This document shows, in pieces, positions 6,395 to 8,448 of a stretch of 8,448 bases of DNA. Both the position numbers and the translations under genes were made by a program. The stretch lies in contig JBAPRR010000037.1 in NCBI GenBank assembly GCA_049281195.1, positions 1-8,448 of the forward strand, in the 5' to 3' direction. A model generated the notes under the pieces. It did not search any database and was not told the DNA's origin. It saw only the letters and a program-made list of their open reading frames with translations. The stretch comes from JBAPRR01 sp049281195. Lineage in GTDB: Bacteria > Actinomycetota > Acidimicrobiia > Acidimicrobiales > CAVXTF01. The number at the start of each line of letters is the position of its first letter. Positions within the stretch are counted from its first letter, which is position 1.

Positions 6395-6492
6395 AGATTC
6401 CCGTGCTCAGAGCCGATATCGACCGGAGGAGCCGGGTTACCGGAAAGGTTGGGTATCGGGGCCAGCGTCGCGGTCTGAGGATCAATAATTAG
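6391..6492 (+). CDS. Possible 33-codon basic small ORF overlapping the aminotransferase stop
   Basis: An ATG at 6391 overlaps the aminotransferase TGA as ATGA, the arrangement often seen in translational coupling, with AGGTTGGG immediately upstream. The frame runs to TAG at 6490-6492, 16 bases before the next gene's start, and so covers nearly the whole 114-base gap. The peptide is strongly basic, with many arginines, and has no recognisable motif. Such a short frame can easily arise by chance in GC-rich DNA, and part of the downstream gene's ribosome-binding site lies right at its end. Low confidence that it is a gene. Confidence 0.2.
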   Translation: MKIPVLRADIDRRSRVTGKVGYRGQRRGLRINN

Positions 6493-6508
6493 GTGGAAAG
6501 CTATAGCA

Positions 6509-8448
6509 ATGATTGGGTTTAAGGCCCGGGTTGTGATCGTGGGGGGCGGCGCATCGGGGATCCTGCTGTCGGCCCACCTGCGGGTCCGGCGCCCAGATCT
6601 GTGCATCACGGTCGTGGATTCATCCGGACGCCCGGGAACGGGAGCGGCCTACGGCACCTCTGACCCGGGCCACCTTTTGAACGTGCCAGCTCAAGGAATG
6701 TCTGCTTGGCCGGAAGACTCTGACCATTTCTGCTGGTGGCTTGAAAAGCGCGCTGTCGCGACGATGGACGGTTTTGCACCGCGGCTCGCATATTCGCGGT
6801 ACCTCCGGGAATTGCTCGAGGAGGCCGACGTCCGAATCGAGCACGACGAGGTGGTCCGTGTGATCCCGGGCACACCGACACGGGTCGGACTCCGCGACGG
6901 ACGTGTACTGGCCGCGGACGCTGTGGCCCTGGCAACGGGGCGGCCTCCGGGGAACCTGCCCGAGTCGCTCGCCCGGGCGCTCGCGCCGGCCTCGAGCGCG
7001 GCGCCGTGCAGGGTGGTCGAAGACCCATGGGAACCGGGAGCTCTCGTACAGCTCGACGCCCTCAAGGCGAATCGAGTACTCGTCGTCGGGTCCGGGCTGA
7101 CCGGCATTGACGTGGCCTTGCATCTGCTGGCGCGCAACGTGGAGGTGACGTTGGTGTCCCGCCACGGCCAGCTGCCGCGCCGGCATCGCCGGTTCGGGCC
7201 GCCGGCGCCGACTCCCAATGTAGATGCCGTCGATCCTTCGGCCGGGCTCGACACGTTACGGGAGGCCTTTGGCCGCGACATAGAGGCTGCACGTTCGGCG
7301 GGAATGAACTGGCGTCAAGTGGTCGATGCGCTCCGTCCGCACACGCCGCGGCTGTGGCATTCACTCAGCTGGCAGGATCAGCGCAGATTCATGCGCGAGG
7401 ACCTCAGGCAGTGGGAGGTCCTCCGCCACCGGATGCCGCCGACCGTGGCTTCAGCCGTAGACGAGGCCCTGGCGTCCGGGCGCTTGTCCGTAGTCGCCGG
7501 CGAGGTGGCAGAGGCTCGGTTCACCGACGGCCAGCTGGCCATCACGCTTTCGACCAGGGAGGGAACGATTACCCGCAGAGACGACGCTCTCGTGGTCGCC
7601 ACGGGAACCATGTGGGACCGTCGGGCCCTGTCGTCGTCGCGCCTTTGGGCATCGCTTCTCGCTGCGGGTAATGCGACGGTGCACAGAAGCGGCATCGGGG
7701 TGAGAACTGACGCCGACGGTCGCCTGATCGACTCGCACGGCGGTGCAGTCCCGAACATTCTGTGCGTGGGAGCCATCCGCCAGGGCGAGCTGTGGGAGAG
7801 CACCGCTATCCCCGAGTTGCGCGTCCAGGTGGCGGACGCAGCACAGCTACTCGCAACGGCCCAACCGAGCCCGCTCAAAAAGAGGGCCGCGCCCTCGATC
7901 ACTCATCGGTCACCAGCGGACTCTGCCTACGCCGAGGGCGTGCGCAGACTGCTCGGCGTGCAACAAGGTGCGTCATTGGCGTTCACCGCGGCGGTCACAG
8001 AGGATCCTCGTCATGCGCGGGCACACGCGGCTCTGGCGCTGATCGCAACGGAACGTCCCGACCGCGCCGGGGGACCGGCCGCAGTGGCCGGTCACGTAGC
8101 CCGAGCGCGAGCAGCCGCTTCTGTGAGCGGCAGCGCCGAGGACCAGAGCCACGTCGAAGCCGTCGCCGTGTGGTGTGAGCACGGCAGCCGCATCGGGACC
8201 GCCGCCTTGATGGAGCATCTCGAAAAAGTGCCTGACGACGCCCTGGCGTTGATGGTGTTGGCGCCATCAATTGCGTTTGCCGGAGCCGGCGACGCCCTGC
8301 CCGACGTGTGGGACTATGTCGATCGATTTGCCTCAGTCCACGGCGAGGCGCCGTGGTACCTCGGACTGTCTGCATATGGGAGGACGGAGCAAGCCCGCTT
8401 CTTCGATGCTGCCGACCTGGCGGAAGCGGCGCTCGACGCGGAGGAGGA
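6509..8448 (+). CDS. FAD/NAD(P)-binding oxidoreductase (YdhS-like) fused to a TTC38-like TPR domain, 3' end outside the window
   Basis: One open frame of 646 codons runs from ATG 6509 to the right edge without a stop. The start has AGGTGGAAAG at 6491-6500. Residues 1 to about 450 form a flavoprotein of the FAD-NAD(P)-binding (NAD_binding_9, E. coli YdhS) type. They show the FAD dinucleotide motif VVIVGGGASG (8-17), the signature GTGAAYGT (43-50) with HLLNVPAQGMSAWP (55-68), a second Rossmann motif VLVVGSGLTGID (190-201), the VVATGT strand (362-367), and the closing segment LWESTAIPELR (428-438). After a linker (about 452-472) residues 473-646 look helical and match TTC38-type TPR proteins: LAFTAAVTEDPRHARAHAAL (490-509), SHVEAVAVW (547-555), PDDALALM (575-582) and WYLGLSAYGRTEQARFFDAA (616-635). 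The oxidoreductase substrate is unknown; YdhS itself has no settled function. The TPR part may bind a partner or be a separate activity domain. The domain order is seen directly; family names are from memory. Confidence 0.85.
   Translation, partial: MIGFKARVVIVGGGASGILLSAHLRVRRPDLCITVVDSSGRPGTGAAYGTSDPGHLLNVPAQGMSAWPEDSDHFCWWLEKRAVATMDGFAPRLAYSRYLRELLEEADVRIEHDEVVRVIPGTPTRVGLRDGRVLAADAVALATGRPPGNLPESLARALAPASSAAPCRVVEDPWEPGALVQLDALKANRVLVVGSGLTGIDVALHLLARNVEVTLVSRHGQLPRRHRRFGPPAPTPNVDAVDPSAGLDTLREAFGRDIEAARSAGMNWRQVVDALRPHTPRLWHSLSWQDQRRFMREDLRQWEVLRHRMPPTVASAVDEALASGRLSVVAGEVAEARFTDGQLAITLSTREGTITRRDDALVVATGTMWDRRALSSSRLWASLLAAGNATVHRSGIGVRTDADGRLIDSHGGAVPNILCVGAIRQGELWESTAIPELRVQVADAAQLLATAQPSPLKKRAAPSITHRSPADSAYAEGVRRLLGVQQGASLAFTAAVTEDPRHARAHAALALIATERPDRAGGPAAVAGHVARARAAASVSGSAEDQSHVEAVAVWCEHGSRIGTAALMEHLEKVPDDALALMVLAPSIAFAGAGDALPDVWDYVDRFASVHGEAPWYLGLSAYGRTEQARFFDAADLAEAALDAEE

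Noticed and set aside
6606..7281. Several minus-strand frames of 140-196 codons opposite the oxidoreductase
   Set aside because: All are antisense to a frame with clear FAD and NAD(P) motifs, and their products are Arg/Pro/Ser-rich without domains.
7860..7960. Splitting the right-hand gene into an oxidoreductase gene and a separate TPR gene
   Set aside because: No stop codon occurs between the two parts in the reading frame, and no ATG with a ribosome-binding site is seen at the start of the TPR part. An in-frame GTG at residue 478 lacks support.
7762..8178. 138-codon plus-strand frame near the oxidoreductase-TPR junction
   Set aside because: It is out of frame with the fusion protein, has an Arg-rich low-complexity product, and the correct frame stays open with recognisable TPR-like sequence across the same region.

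Overview
The window reads as chromosomal DNA of a high-GC actinobacterium. The gyrase and aminotransferase proteins resemble mycobacterial homologues from memory, and an uncultured Acidimicrobiia-like lineage is plausible. The lineage is inference from protein character, because there is no rRNA or other taxonomic marker here. Coding density is high and all genes but one lie on the + strand. I see no tRNA, rRNA, CRISPR array, transposase or phage gene.

Layout: (1) 1-2060 is the 3' four-fifths of gyrA, cut by the left edge, so the active-site tyrosine region is missing. (2) 2194-2760 encodes a nucleoside 2-deoxyribosyltransferase family protein, probably nucleoside salvage. (3) 2800-5177 is a block of three predicted exported proteins. 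One is a minus-strand protein with a peptidase G1 (eqolisin)-like jelly-roll pattern but apparently without the catalytic residues. One is a small protein whose signal-peptide coding region carries an in-frame TGA. One is a YVTN-type beta-propeller. (4) 5225-6394 is a class I/II PLP aminotransferase of the type annotated as N-succinyldiaminopimelate aminotransferase in mycobacteria. (5) From 6509 to the right edge one uninterrupted reading frame joins a YdhS-like FAD/NAD(P)-binding oxidoreductase to a TTC38-like tetratricopeptide domain; the gene continues past the window.

The genes do not form one obvious pathway. The first two and the aminotransferase are housekeeping or nucleotide and amino-acid metabolism. 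The middle block looks like lineage-specific surface or secreted proteins set between conserved genes, with several inverted repeats in its intergenic DNA. The two items most worth a second look are the oxidoreductase-TPR fusion at the right end and the interrupted signal peptide at 3704-3766.
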